Source: Pigoraptor chileana
Lineage: Eukaryota > Opisthokonta > Filasterea
DNA length: 27,226 bases
Assembly (NCBI GenBank): GCA_943704495.1
Contig: CALSCR010000672.1
Location: forward strand, 1 to 27,226
Direction: 5' to 3'
The position numbers were made by a program, and so were the translations under genes. Of the stretch, positions 19,099 through 27,226 are shown one piece after another. The notes under the pieces were generated by a model. That model was not told where the DNA came from. It saw only the letters and a list, made by a program, of their open reading frames with translations, and searched no databases. Every line of letters begins with the position of its first letter. Position 1 is the stretch's first letter.

Positions 19099-20672
19099 AT
19101 GAGCGCTGCCGTCGCTGGTGGGCGCACAGTCCCACGCCCAGCAGGGTTCGGCTCCACTGGCGCCACCAGGACATCCACGACACTACCGGCGCGCGCAACT
19201 GGACTCGGTTCGTCAACGGCGCCGCGCACTTCCACAACGACGCATGTGGTGGGAATGCAAGCCGCCACTTCCGTTGGGCGATCGAGAGGTGCGACTGTTG
19301 GTGCAACCCGCAGTACGTCAGGCGCGTCTTCGGGCGCATCCCGCTCCTCGTCCTCCAAGGGGCCGTCGGCAAGCTCCTCGGCGTCTTCATCAGCAGGCGC
19401 CAGGTCACGTGTGGCGTCGAGTGCGCCTATTGTCGCGAGTGCCGCGACTGCCACGAAGACTGTAACGACAGACAAGATATCCAGCAGGTCTGTCAGAGCC
19501 GCATATTGTGCATTAAATGGCCTCGTTTGTGTGGTGCGAGAGAACCTGCCCGTCTTATCTTGAAGATTCTTGTTATGTCTAATTGCTAATATGTTATTGC
19601 CCATGTTTTTTGCAAAACTAATGCTTGTGCAATACCATGAACAGGCTGAATCCGAAATCTGTCGACTTTTTCAAAGGCGGTTCGTCAGGAAAGAAGTCCC
19701 AGTTTGAGAGCGTCTACTCAAATGGGGGCATCCCATGCCGCCTTATGCATGGATCGGTCAAGCATAAAATTCAGTGGGATGCCCCGCCCGAATCTCTTGC
19801 GTACGACACGGTTCTCATTCACATTGCCGAGGTATGTATTGGATGCGTGCAACTTGCGTAATCCATGTGGGTCGAATAAAACGCGCCTCTTTGTGTGTTG
19901 CAATACCAACGCCAATACATTTTCAATGGTATTGTGTTATGCAGGGATTGCGCGAGACCATCCATCCGTACTGCTTCCTTGCCCGCACCGGCTACAAGGA
20001 GCTCATGGAAGCCCCCGGTGCTGCCGGGAAGGTCATTCCGTTGCTGCCGAAGGTGGTCGCCTCCCTCCGCACTGCACTGGTGGGTGTGGATGCATATGTG
20101 TGTGGCAGTTGGTGTGTGCGTCTGTGCGTCTGAATGCGTATTCACGTGAGTGATGGGTGCATTGTTCTTTATCGTGCAAATGGTGGATTCAACTATAATG
20201 TCGTTGTTGACGATTGCAAAGCGCTTACCGTGTGATGTTTGTTTGCATCGATTATCTTCAACGGCTACAGGTAAGCGATAACAAGGACGTCTTTATCGCA
20301 GCTCTTGAGGCGCTCGCACAGACATCAAAGTGAGTGCTTTTTGCGCTTTCTTGTATAAATGCAGTCCACGGATCCTTCTGTTGTTTTCTTGCACCACTTA
20401 CTCATTGCCTTGCACTATTCACTCACACACACACATACACACGCACACACTAATATACATATAAATATATATGCACTGCTTTATGCAGCACGGTCGGTGG
20501 GGAATTGACGCCACACCTGAAGGTGCTTCTCCCGCCGCTGTCCAAACAGCTCATGGACAAGACGAACAGGGACCGTGTGACTGATGTTTTGAATTCGTTG
20601 GAAGGCAATGGTGGCCGGGAGGCATTGGCTGTCATCAAGTCAAAGGTGCCTACCTATCAGGCACTCTGCTGA
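19099..20672 (+). CDS. PACRGL: PACRG-like protein (PACRGL)
   Basis: ParcG-family alpha-helical repeat protein; the paralogue PACRG sits at the inner junction of axonemal doublets, so a ciliary or microtubule role is likely. Exons: 19099-19487, 19645-19831, 19945-20079, 20271-20329 and 20489-20672, giving 317 aa. The conserved core matches PACRGL, not PACRG: RLNPKSVDFF, YSNGGIPCRLMHGSVKHKIQ, GLRETIHPYCFLARTGYKEL, KVIPLLPKVV, LSKQLMDK and a C-terminal VIKSKVPTYQALC (human: [46 protein letters not shown]). Exon 1 encodes about 129 Ser/Ala/Thr-rich residues; its frame is chosen because DKISSR joins in phase to LNPKS, like the SDKLNPKT of human. The human protein also has a Ser-rich but shorter N terminus. 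An ATG at 19637 could be an alternative start. Confidence 0.92.
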
Positions 20673-21430
20673 GACGTGGGATAGGATGGAATTGTCTTTG
20701 GGTTTTTTCGTTCGTGTGTCTTTCTTTTTCTTTTTCTTGTTGAATCATATTATTTCTTTGCGTATTTGATGATGCTTACTCACGTGCGTTCGTATCTGTG
20801 CGGCCGGTACGCACGTGTGCGACGCTGTGTCGGGATGCTCATCTGCCTGGGCAGCGAACCAACCTTTTGTAGGATATGTCCTTTGCAACACCCTTGCATG
20901 TACCTTCTTCCTTTCTCTCGCGTCTTCCATTCCTTCTTTTTATATGTCACTCGAGCATGTAGCCTCCGTGCGGCACTGCTCTCTCCCTCCCTCTCTCTCT
21001 CGTGACTTGAATCATACATCTCTCTCTCTTGTGGAGTCCATGACATTGCGTTTGTGACATGACATTGACTTGAATCATACGTCTCTCGTTCTACTTTTTC
21101 AGTCACACACACACTCTCTCACTTGTTTGTGGAGTTCACGAGCAAAAGAACCCACGACACTGACTTGGGAAAATTTCAGTATCTGTCGTATGTTGATGTG
21201 GACTAAGTCACGTTTGCCGCCTGGCAATATTCACGCGACTTTCTTTGCTGCCTTTGTGGAAAATGGCAGCTTCCAACCCCCCCGAAAAACAATCTTCCTT
21301 AATTAACTTCTGCGCGCCCAAACTAAGCGCAGAGAAAGGTAATAAAATGGTGTTTTTTAAATTAAGCATAATAATTTGACAATGGAGATCGCCGGCGTCC
21401 AGCGCAACAGCGAATAATATATTCCAACCT
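20673..21430. other. Convergent intergenic region PACRGL / zinc-module gene
   Basis: 758 bp holding both 3' ends. CT-rich from 20980 to 21120, with an imperfect direct repeat at 21002-21095. No gene was recognised. Confidence 0.55.
21002..21095. repeat. Imperfect direct repeat, TGACTTGAATCATAC units
   Basis: GTGACTTGAATCATACATCTC (from 21002) recurs as TTGACTTGAATCATACGTCTC (from about 21066), each followed by a CT-rich stretch; the words TTGTGGAGT and TGACATTG also recur nearby. It looks like an old local duplication. Confidence 0.7.
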
Positions 21431-23455
21431 CTATTTGTGCATCGTTCCGATGCGAAAGCTAATCTTACCAGTGGCGGGTGTCGGTCCACCAGCATTACTA
21501 GCGGCGGCATCGGCTGCAGTAGTTGCAGTTGCAGTTGTTGTGGTCGTTGTAGTTGCTGTAGTAGCAGCGGGCGTCACACCAACCACACACGCCAACGCAT
21601 CCATCACAGACACCACCTCCCCGCGTGGACAATCATAATTGCTCGTATCGTCGCAGCGCAGGATGGACGCAAACGCGGCGGTTTCCACACTGTGCATGTC
21701 GGCACGTGACACGCCTTCACCCACGTCAACACGCCGTCGCTTGTCCCGCCCGCGATGCGCCACATCTGTCCGCTTCCTCTTTCGTCCTTCGTCCAATTCG
21801 TTGTGTGCGGCGCTGTTTCGCAATCCACACTGCGCCAGTTGTGTGTCATGGTGCGCACCAGTAGAAGCATGCCGTCGCCGTCCATCCCCCGTCGATTTCT
21901 CCGAAACAGACGCCGAGATTTCCGATGCCGGCCGCCGATCGGCAACAGGATCTTGGCCTTTCGAGACGTCTTTGGCAGCCGAGCCGATTTTCGTGCCACC
22001 AGCAGGACCACCCCGAGCATTACGAGCATTGCGCAGTGCTTTTCTCTTTTGGCGAAATTTTACGATCCTCGCAGAATTTCCGTCGAGGAATGAAGTGAAT
22101 CCCATGGTGCGCTCCAGAAGCGATCCCGTCACGTGACTCTCGACGAGGGAGTAAGGATCGTACGGCGCGGCCGTTTCACCGGCCGTGTGCAAGGCAGCAA
22201 TGAAGGCATGTGTGTCGGGCGTCTTTGCATCACAGCCCCAGTGGGATGCAGGCTGCTGCTGCGCATCCCGCACAGGCGACGAACTGCCAGAGAGCGGACT
22301 GTCGTGGGCCAGCGAGTCCATCCGCCCACGCGGAGCATGCGTCACGTCAGCACCGGCGCCGCTGTCATGCACCGATCGTAGCTGGTCTTTGGCAGTGTCG
22401 TCCGCATGCACGTCATGTGTCCGCACGTGCACCATAGTGGGGTCTGCTGCAGAAGAGAGCGATGACGCAACGAGTGCTTTCAGAAGGCGCCGATATGCAG
22501 CGTGCGCCGCCAGCTCTTCCCGGCGCAGTTCCTTTTCCCGCCGTTCGCTGCGCCGCGCATGGTCGACAAATGCGCTTCTGAACTTTGGATCGTCCACAAT
22601 GTTCAGCGCTGTCCGCCCTGACGTCGGATGTGACGTCAATTTGCACTGCGGTGGAGCACGTGACGGTTCCCCAAACACGGAGGGAGCGGATTGTATTGCC
22701 GTTGTCGCTGACATTACTGCAGCAGTTGTTGCTGTTAAATTTGTTGCGGAGACGGGAGCGATGCCGCAGTCTACATCCGCCGTGTGTGCGTCGCGGGGGC
22801 GCTTGCTGTCTACACGCTGTCCCGCGACGGACCTCAACAAGTGCACAATTCGCCGTTCAAACGGACCCACGTGTGAGGGACAGAAAGGGCGGCGTGCATC
22901 CACAGTGCGTATGCACCGTTCTCCCCGCTTGTTCACGCCACGACACTGCACCTGCGCGTCATTTCCCGCAACAAACGCATGTACTTTGCAGTATGGGCGT
23001 CCGGGCGCACAGTGGCTCATGCATCGACGCCCGCGATGCGGCCCACGAGTGATCCGCGCGTGGCACGTGACAGCCGACTTCCTCGCCTTTTTACGTGCGC
23101 TGCGTCTTTTGCGTGCGCGGGATGCGTCGGTGTGTGTGTCGAGCAGTGTCTGGGTGGCAGGGCGGATTGTTGCCGAGTGAATGGCGCCTGCATATGACCC
23201 CCGCGTGCCCCGCGCCCTCTGTGCACCGCCATCCTGCACATGCCATCTGCCGCGCCTGTCGTCACCGCCCCGTGGTGCGTGCGGTCTGCTCGCTCCCCGC
23301 CCTCTGCCATGTACCCCATATCGCCCTTGATTCGTGCCGGTGGATCCCTTGGCTTCCACAAACTGGGTGCGATTAAAGCTGGTGTGCCCAGCATGGGGGT
23401 GTGCGTGTGCGCGCCCACCATGACCGCGCTTGCCACGTGCCGCCATCATGGACAT
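21431..23455 (-). CDS. Basic nuclear-type protein with two C-C-C-H modules (zf-C3Hc3H-like), intronless
   Basis: Single 674-codon open frame from ATG 23455 to a stop at 21431. N terminus is Gly/Arg/His-rich (1-110), then a basic cluster RARKRRSARKKARK (113-126). Two cysteine-histidine modules follow: C131-x13-C145-x10-C156-x2-H159 and C171-x9-C181-x10-C192-x2-H195. This spacing resembles the paired zf-C3Hc3H modules of KANSL2 and INO80D, chromatin-complex subunits, so a nuclear role is plausible. A charged, probably coiled-coil stretch (RRSERREKELRREELAAH) follows, then a conserved-looking ERTMGFTSFLDGNSARIVKF segment, further basic clusters (GRKRKR, RDKRRR) and a Thr/Ala-rich C terminus. Lack of introns is unlike all neighbours. 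Family assignment is tentative; a gene seems real because of the ordered modules and length. Confidence 0.7.
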   Translation of the reverse strand: MSMMAARGKRGHGGRAHAHPHAGHTSFNRTQFVEAKGSTGTNQGRYGVHGRGRGASRPHAPRGGDDRRGRWHVQDGGAQRARGTRGSYAGAIHSATIRPATQTLLDTHTDASRARKRRSARKKARKSAVTCHARITRGPHRGRRCMSHCAPGRPYCKVHAFVAGNDAQVQCRGVNKRGERCIRTVDARRPFCPSHVGPFERRIVHLLRSVAGQRVDSKRPRDAHTADVDCGIAPVSATNLTATTAAVMSATTAIQSAPSVFGEPSRAPPQCKLTSHPTSGRTALNIVDDPKFRSAFVDHARRSERREKELRREELAAHAAYRRLLKALVASSLSSAADPTMVHVRTHDVHADDTAKDQLRSVHDSGAGADVTHAPRGRMDSLAHDSPLSGSSSPVRDAQQQPASHWGCDAKTPDTHAFIAALHTAGETAAPYDPYSLVESHVTGSLLERTMGFTSFLDGNSARIVKFRQKRKALRNARNARGGPAGGTKIGSAAKDVSKGQDPVADRRPASEISASVSEKSTGDGRRRHASTGAHHDTQLAQCGLRNSAAHNELDEGRKRKRTDVAHRGRDKRRRVDVGEGVSRADMHSVETAAFASILRCDDTSNYDCPRGEVVSVMDALACVVGVTPAATTATTTTTTTATATTAADAAASNAGGPTPATGKISFRIGTMHK

Positions 23456-23888
23456 CACGGGTTGAATATCGCTTTGTTGACCATGGTTGCATCACATAAA
23501 ATAACTTTCAAATCGACTGTAAGTAGTAGCGTCATACGGCTTCACTACTGCGCTGATCTGTAAAAGCGGTCGTCCTTGCAAGGCTCAAACACTGGAAGCA
23601 TAGATCACGTGACATGTGCTTTTGTCCAGGCTGGCTAAGCTAGTAAATACACTCTTTCGAGTTCGCACGCGTTGTGAAGGTGTCGTTCAGACCGCTGAAC
23701 ACATTTGCAAAAGTAATTAAATGAGAGTTCAGTTGTTTGTGGCTATGTGTGCTTTGTGCGTGGTTTCTGCGTGGTTTGTGCGGTGATGCCCTTGCCAAGT
23801 GAGGAATTTCAGCACGAGCGGATGGGGCGTTAGGGAAACTGATGGGCGTGTGCATCGCGAGTGGATGACGCTTTGTTAGACATCTAAT
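23456..23888. other. Divergent intergenic region zinc-module gene / AP4B1
   Basis: 433 bp between two head-to-head starts, presumably promoters. No coding exon, repeat or distinctive motif was recognised. Confidence 0.55.
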
Positions 23889-26800
23889 ATGGCTGCCCAG
23901 CACGTGCAGGGCGCACCGCCTGCACAGGCGCCAAAGTATTTTACTGACAACAAGCGTGGCGAAGTCCAGGAGCTAAAGTACGTTGTGGTTACAATTGCAC
24001 TATTCCGGACTTTTTGTGAATGAGCAGATCAAGAACAGTTTTGTGTATATTTGTGTAGTCCCATAACAAACCCAATAGTATATTTGCCTCTTCTTATCTC
24101 CATGAGATGCGTGTTTGTGTTATCTCAATATTTGATGCAGGGCTCTCTTCCGTCATGCGGACGTGCAAAGGGACGTCAAATTGCAGCGGGAGGTGGGTCA
24201 TCAACACGCTTGACGACATGTGACATTTCCGATTGTTTTTGGCTGCCCGCACTCTCAGTCGCCTTTTTAACCGAAAATAGTGGCTTAATTGTTTGGCTTG
24301 TGATCCCTTTCTTGTGCGTCGCCTCATGGATCCCGTAAAAAGGTGGTGCAAAAGGTGATCGCATACATGACGTCCGGGGTCGATGTCTCGCGCTTGTTCT
24401 CTGACATGATCATGGTCGGTTTGGCTGTCCACTTGTTTGCTTATGCCTACGCTTGCCGCTCTTGTGCCGTTGTCCCTGCGCGTATAATGTTTGTTTGTAT
24501 GGCCACAGAGCGCATATATCTGCATGCGCACATATACTCACTGCAATCGCACACGCACACATGCAGGCGAGTGCCACCAAGGATCCCGTACAAAAGAAAC
24601 TTATCTATCTATATCTCAGTACATATGCCGAGTCCAACTCCGAACTTGCACTCCTCGCCATCAACACACTTCAGAAGGACTGCAGGTATGTGTGTGCGTG
24701 TATATGTGTGTTGATTGTGTCCGTTACTCTCGCACTCTGCCATGTGCCATGTAAATAGCTTAAACACCGATTTGAAATCTACATAACCTACATCCCTCTC
24801 CCCCAATGCCACTCTCCAACGCGGTTCGCGTTACTCGGAAAGGGACGACAATCCGCTCATCCGGGGGTTGGCACTGCGGAGTATGTGCGGCCTCCGCCTG
24901 CCCGCCATGATCGAGTACGTCGTCGATCCGCTGGCATCTGGCATGGCTGACAAGAACCCGTATGTGCGGCGCATGGCTGCGATGGGAGTCCTCAAGGTGT
25001 TTCAGTTGCTCCCCGAGGTTGTTCTCGACGTCGGTGGGCGCAAGTTTGTCGAACGCCTGTGGATGCTTGTGCGCGACAGGGATGGGCAGGTTGCACTCGA
25101 TGCGCTGTGTGCGTTGGATGAAATTCTGGCGGGCGACGGCGGCGTGCTTGTCGACCGAGCGCTCGCTGTGTCGCTCCTCACAAGGCTCAAGGACTTTGGC
25201 GAATTTGGCGTCTGCAAAGCCCTCGAGCTCATCGAAAGGTGTGTGTGTGTGTGTGTGTGTGCGTGTGCGTGTGCTGTGTTTTATTTCATGTCTGATTGCG
25301 CCTGTTCTTCCAAGTGTCCCTGTTGTCATGTAGCGGTCCTCCTGGCGCTCATTCCCTCATTCATATTGGCCATCGATGTCATTATTTGCTCATGTCGCTG
25401 TGTTTTTATGATAAGTATTCACCCGTTGCTGTCTCTGCCGTTGGTGGTCTCTGCTTTGTGTGGGCAGGTACGACCCTTCGACGGAAGATGAGGCGTACGA
25501 CATTCTTAACATCCTGGAGGAGCGACTGAAGCACTCGAATGCGGCCGTTGTGTTGGCGGCGGCAAAGATTTTCCTCAAAATTGCGCGGGTGCGTCAATTC
25601 GACTGCCTCCCTTTCTCTTTGATGGGTGACTGTGTGTTTGTGTGATCACGTGTATGTGTGTATGTGTGTATGTGTGTGTGTGTATGTTCTCACATGTCTC
25701 TCTCACTCTCGTTCTCTATTTTCTCACTCACTTTTCGAATGCACTCGCCACTACTCATCACATTTGCGTGCAGCATCTGCCGCATATTTCTGCCGACATT
25801 TACGACCGCTTGAAATTGCCTCTGCTGACGGTCAGCACGACACAGTCGGCAGAACTGAACCACGGCTGCCTGCACCACCTTGCCATCCTCATCGAGCTGC
25901 GCCCAGGTATCCTCGATGCCGAGCACAAGCACTTTTTCGTGCGATATAACGATCCTACGTGGGTGTCATCGCACGCACGCACGCGTTGTTTCTTGGTGCT
26001 GTTCTGCTTGTGGTTGTTGTTGTACAGAGGAACAATTATCCATTCGCACATTGCATGTCGTGGCACTTTCATGTTTGTTTTTGTGCTACACAGCGCACAG
26101 TGGCGCACATGGTCCCTCAATCACCACAGCCATCACCGCCAGTACCGCACACAATGTGGCCCTCCACCACCAATACTCACAGGCGCATCCACCTTCCGCA
26201 CCCATGCAAACCACTCCTCCACAGGTACATCAAATCGATAAAGGTGGACATTCTCGTCTCGATTGCTTCCGAACGCAATGCGAGTGAAATTGTGGATGAG
26301 CTTGCGGCATACGTGACCGACGTCGATGCCGAACTCGCTCGCCAATCGGTCCTTGCAATCGGTATATGCAATGGGCCATATGCATCCACTTGTCACGTGG
26401 TGTTTGCGGGCAGGGCCGCCGATGAATCGCGTGTGGCACGTGCAGTTGTGCTCAGCCCGAGGCTCTGTGTGTGTGTGGTTGACTTGCATGTGCGTGGTCT
26501 GCGTGGACGTGTCTTCTAACCTTGTTGTCACGTGGTGCGCGGTGCATGCGCAGGTAAAATAGCACTGCGCGTGTCTGCGTGCAGCGGAATGTGCACTCTG
26601 CGCTTGCTCGAGTTCCTCTCTCTCGACTCACCGCACATCACATCCACAACAGTCGTTGTTTTGGCCGATATTCTTCGCCATCATCGTTCGTCGGCGGTGG
26701 ATGTCTTGCCGGAGCTCACAAAGTGCGTAGGGCTGCCCAGTTCATGGTTGTGGTGGCAGCTTGTTCATGGTGCTTTTTTTGCACTGTTCAGTGAGAGGAG

Positions 26801-27100
26801 TTCATGTGGTTTATTGGCCGACTATGCCTCCTCGTACAGATCATCAAATTTGATTTACGATCGATTTTAATCCCACGTGTGTGCGTGTGTGTATTGTGCT
26901 CTTGCGTCGTGCAGGCACTTTTCTATTGTTGACGAACCGGACGCCAAGGTGGCGATGATCTGGCTTGCGGGCGAATTTGGAGAGTCTGTTGCACAGGCGC
27001 CATACCTGCTCGAGTCACTGGCGGACACGATTGCGGATGAGGGATCGGCTGAGGTCAAACTGCAGCTGCTCACAGCGGCAATGCGCCTGTTCTTCAAGCG
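23889..27100 (+). CDS. AP4B1: AP-4 complex subunit beta, N-terminal trunk (3' end outside window)
   Basis: Large adaptin of the AP-4 coat, which sorts cargo at the trans-Golgi network independently of clathrin. Ten exons in phase: 23889-23977, 24141-24192, 24343-24414, 24567-24685, 24843-25238, 25468-25588, 25774-25958, 26225-26361, 26554-26722 and 26915-27100, giving about 508 residues. Adaptin signatures are [80 protein letters not shown] and [12 protein letters not shown]-4 is favoured over AP-1/2/3 by [27 protein letters not shown] and [22 protein letters not shown], which track human AP4B1 (DILNLLDSFL, YIKLQKVEVL, GYCTDVSADFAQAAIFAIG). The last donor CG|GTGCGT is phase 2; hinge and ear lie beyond the edge. 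Exons 3 and 5 have A-rich, not pyrimidine-rich, acceptors. Confidence 0.94.
25239..25273. repeat. (GT)n microsatellite at AP4B1 intron 5 donor
   Basis: The exon 5 donor GAAAG|GTGTGTGTG is the first unit of a GT run of more than ten repeats, then GCGTGTGCGTGTG. Confidence 0.95.
25645..25686. repeat. TATG/TG repeat in AP4B1 intron 6
   Basis: TGTGTATG units repeated several times on the coding strand. Confidence 0.9.
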
Positions 27101-27138
27101 GTGCGTTCTGTCTGTCTGTACCCCGTTCCTTTCTTGCT

Positions 27139-27200
27139 GTGGTGTGTGTTGTGTGGTGTTGTGTTGTGTGGTGTTGTGTGGTGTGGTGTGGTGTGGTGTG
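27139..27200. repeat. TGTGG/TGTTG short tandem repeat at right edge
   Basis: About 60 bp of GTGTGGTGTT-type units inside the AP4B1 intron that is cut by the window end. Confidence 0.9.
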
Positions 27201-27226
27201 ATGCGTGTGACCGTCCCTCCTCCCCC

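Noticed and set aside
19059-19604. 181-codon minus-strand and 168-codon plus-strand frames over PACRGL exon 1
   Set aside because: GC-rich exon leaves several frames open; only the ATG-19099 frame joins in phase to the conserved PACRGL core.
22185-23180. 331-codon plus-strand open frame
   Set aside because: Antisense to the two C-C-C-H modules; cysteines appear without ordered spacing and no splice or homology support was seen.
27139-27200. Telomere-like G/T repeat
   Set aside because: Irregular TGTGG/TGTTG units inside an AP4B1 intron flanked by coding exons; not a regular telomeric unit.

Overview
The window is nuclear DNA from an intron-rich eukaryote. Every multi-exon gene is interrupted by short GT-AG introns (about 70-360 bp), many carrying CA/TG or GA microsatellites, and there are no bacterial operon features. 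Three of the ten gene models belong to families associated with cilia (a KIF9-type kinesin-9, a RIIAD1-like RIIa protein, a PACRG-like protein). Together with AP-4, THOC6 and an RPEL-repeat protein this suggests a flagellated, probably unicellular eukaryote. Loss of cilia and AP-4 argues against Dikarya fungi. I cannot name the organism from the sequence alone.

Layout: (1) KIF9-like kinesin, minus, 42-2140, cut by the left edge; (2) EMC8/EMC9-like ER membrane complex subunit, plus, 2733-4046, divergent from KIF9; (3) RIIAD1-like RIIa-domain protein, minus, 4591-5278; (4) PH-domain plus AMPK-related Ser/Thr kinase, minus, 6092-9896; (5) hemerythrin (HHE) protein, minus, 11325-12413; (6) THOC6-like WD40 protein, plus, 13226-15533; (7) RPEL-repeat protein with seven RPEL-like units, minus, 15950-18156; (8) PACRGL, plus, 19099-20672; (9) an apparently intronless basic protein with two C-C-C-H modules (zf-C3Hc3H/KANSL2-INO80D-like), minus, 21431-23455; (10) AP-4 complex beta subunit, plus, 23889 to beyond the right edge.

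Genes alternate in strand, giving four divergent promoter regions (KIF9/EMC8, HHE/THOC6, RPEL/PACRGL, zinc-finger/AP4B1) and three convergent pairs. Palindromic RFX X-box-like elements lie in the KIF9/EMC8 intergenic region (2491-2505) and upstream of RIIAD1 (5621-5634), which would fit co-regulation of ciliary genes. The rest are housekeeping functions: membrane protein insertion (EMC), mRNA export (THO), vesicle coat (AP-4), signalling (PH-kinase), actin binding (RPEL) and an iron-type four-helix protein (hemerythrin).

Exon borders were assembled by hand from reading frame, GT-AG sites, phase continuity and remembered family alignments; no search was run. Nothing here looks like a mobile element, CRISPR array or wholly new system. 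The most notable points are the X-box-like sites near ciliary genes, the one-exon-one-RPEL-repeat gene with symmetric phase-1 introns, the PH-AMPK-type kinase, TG microsatellites that abut 5' splice sites, and two local tandem duplications with hairpin potential.
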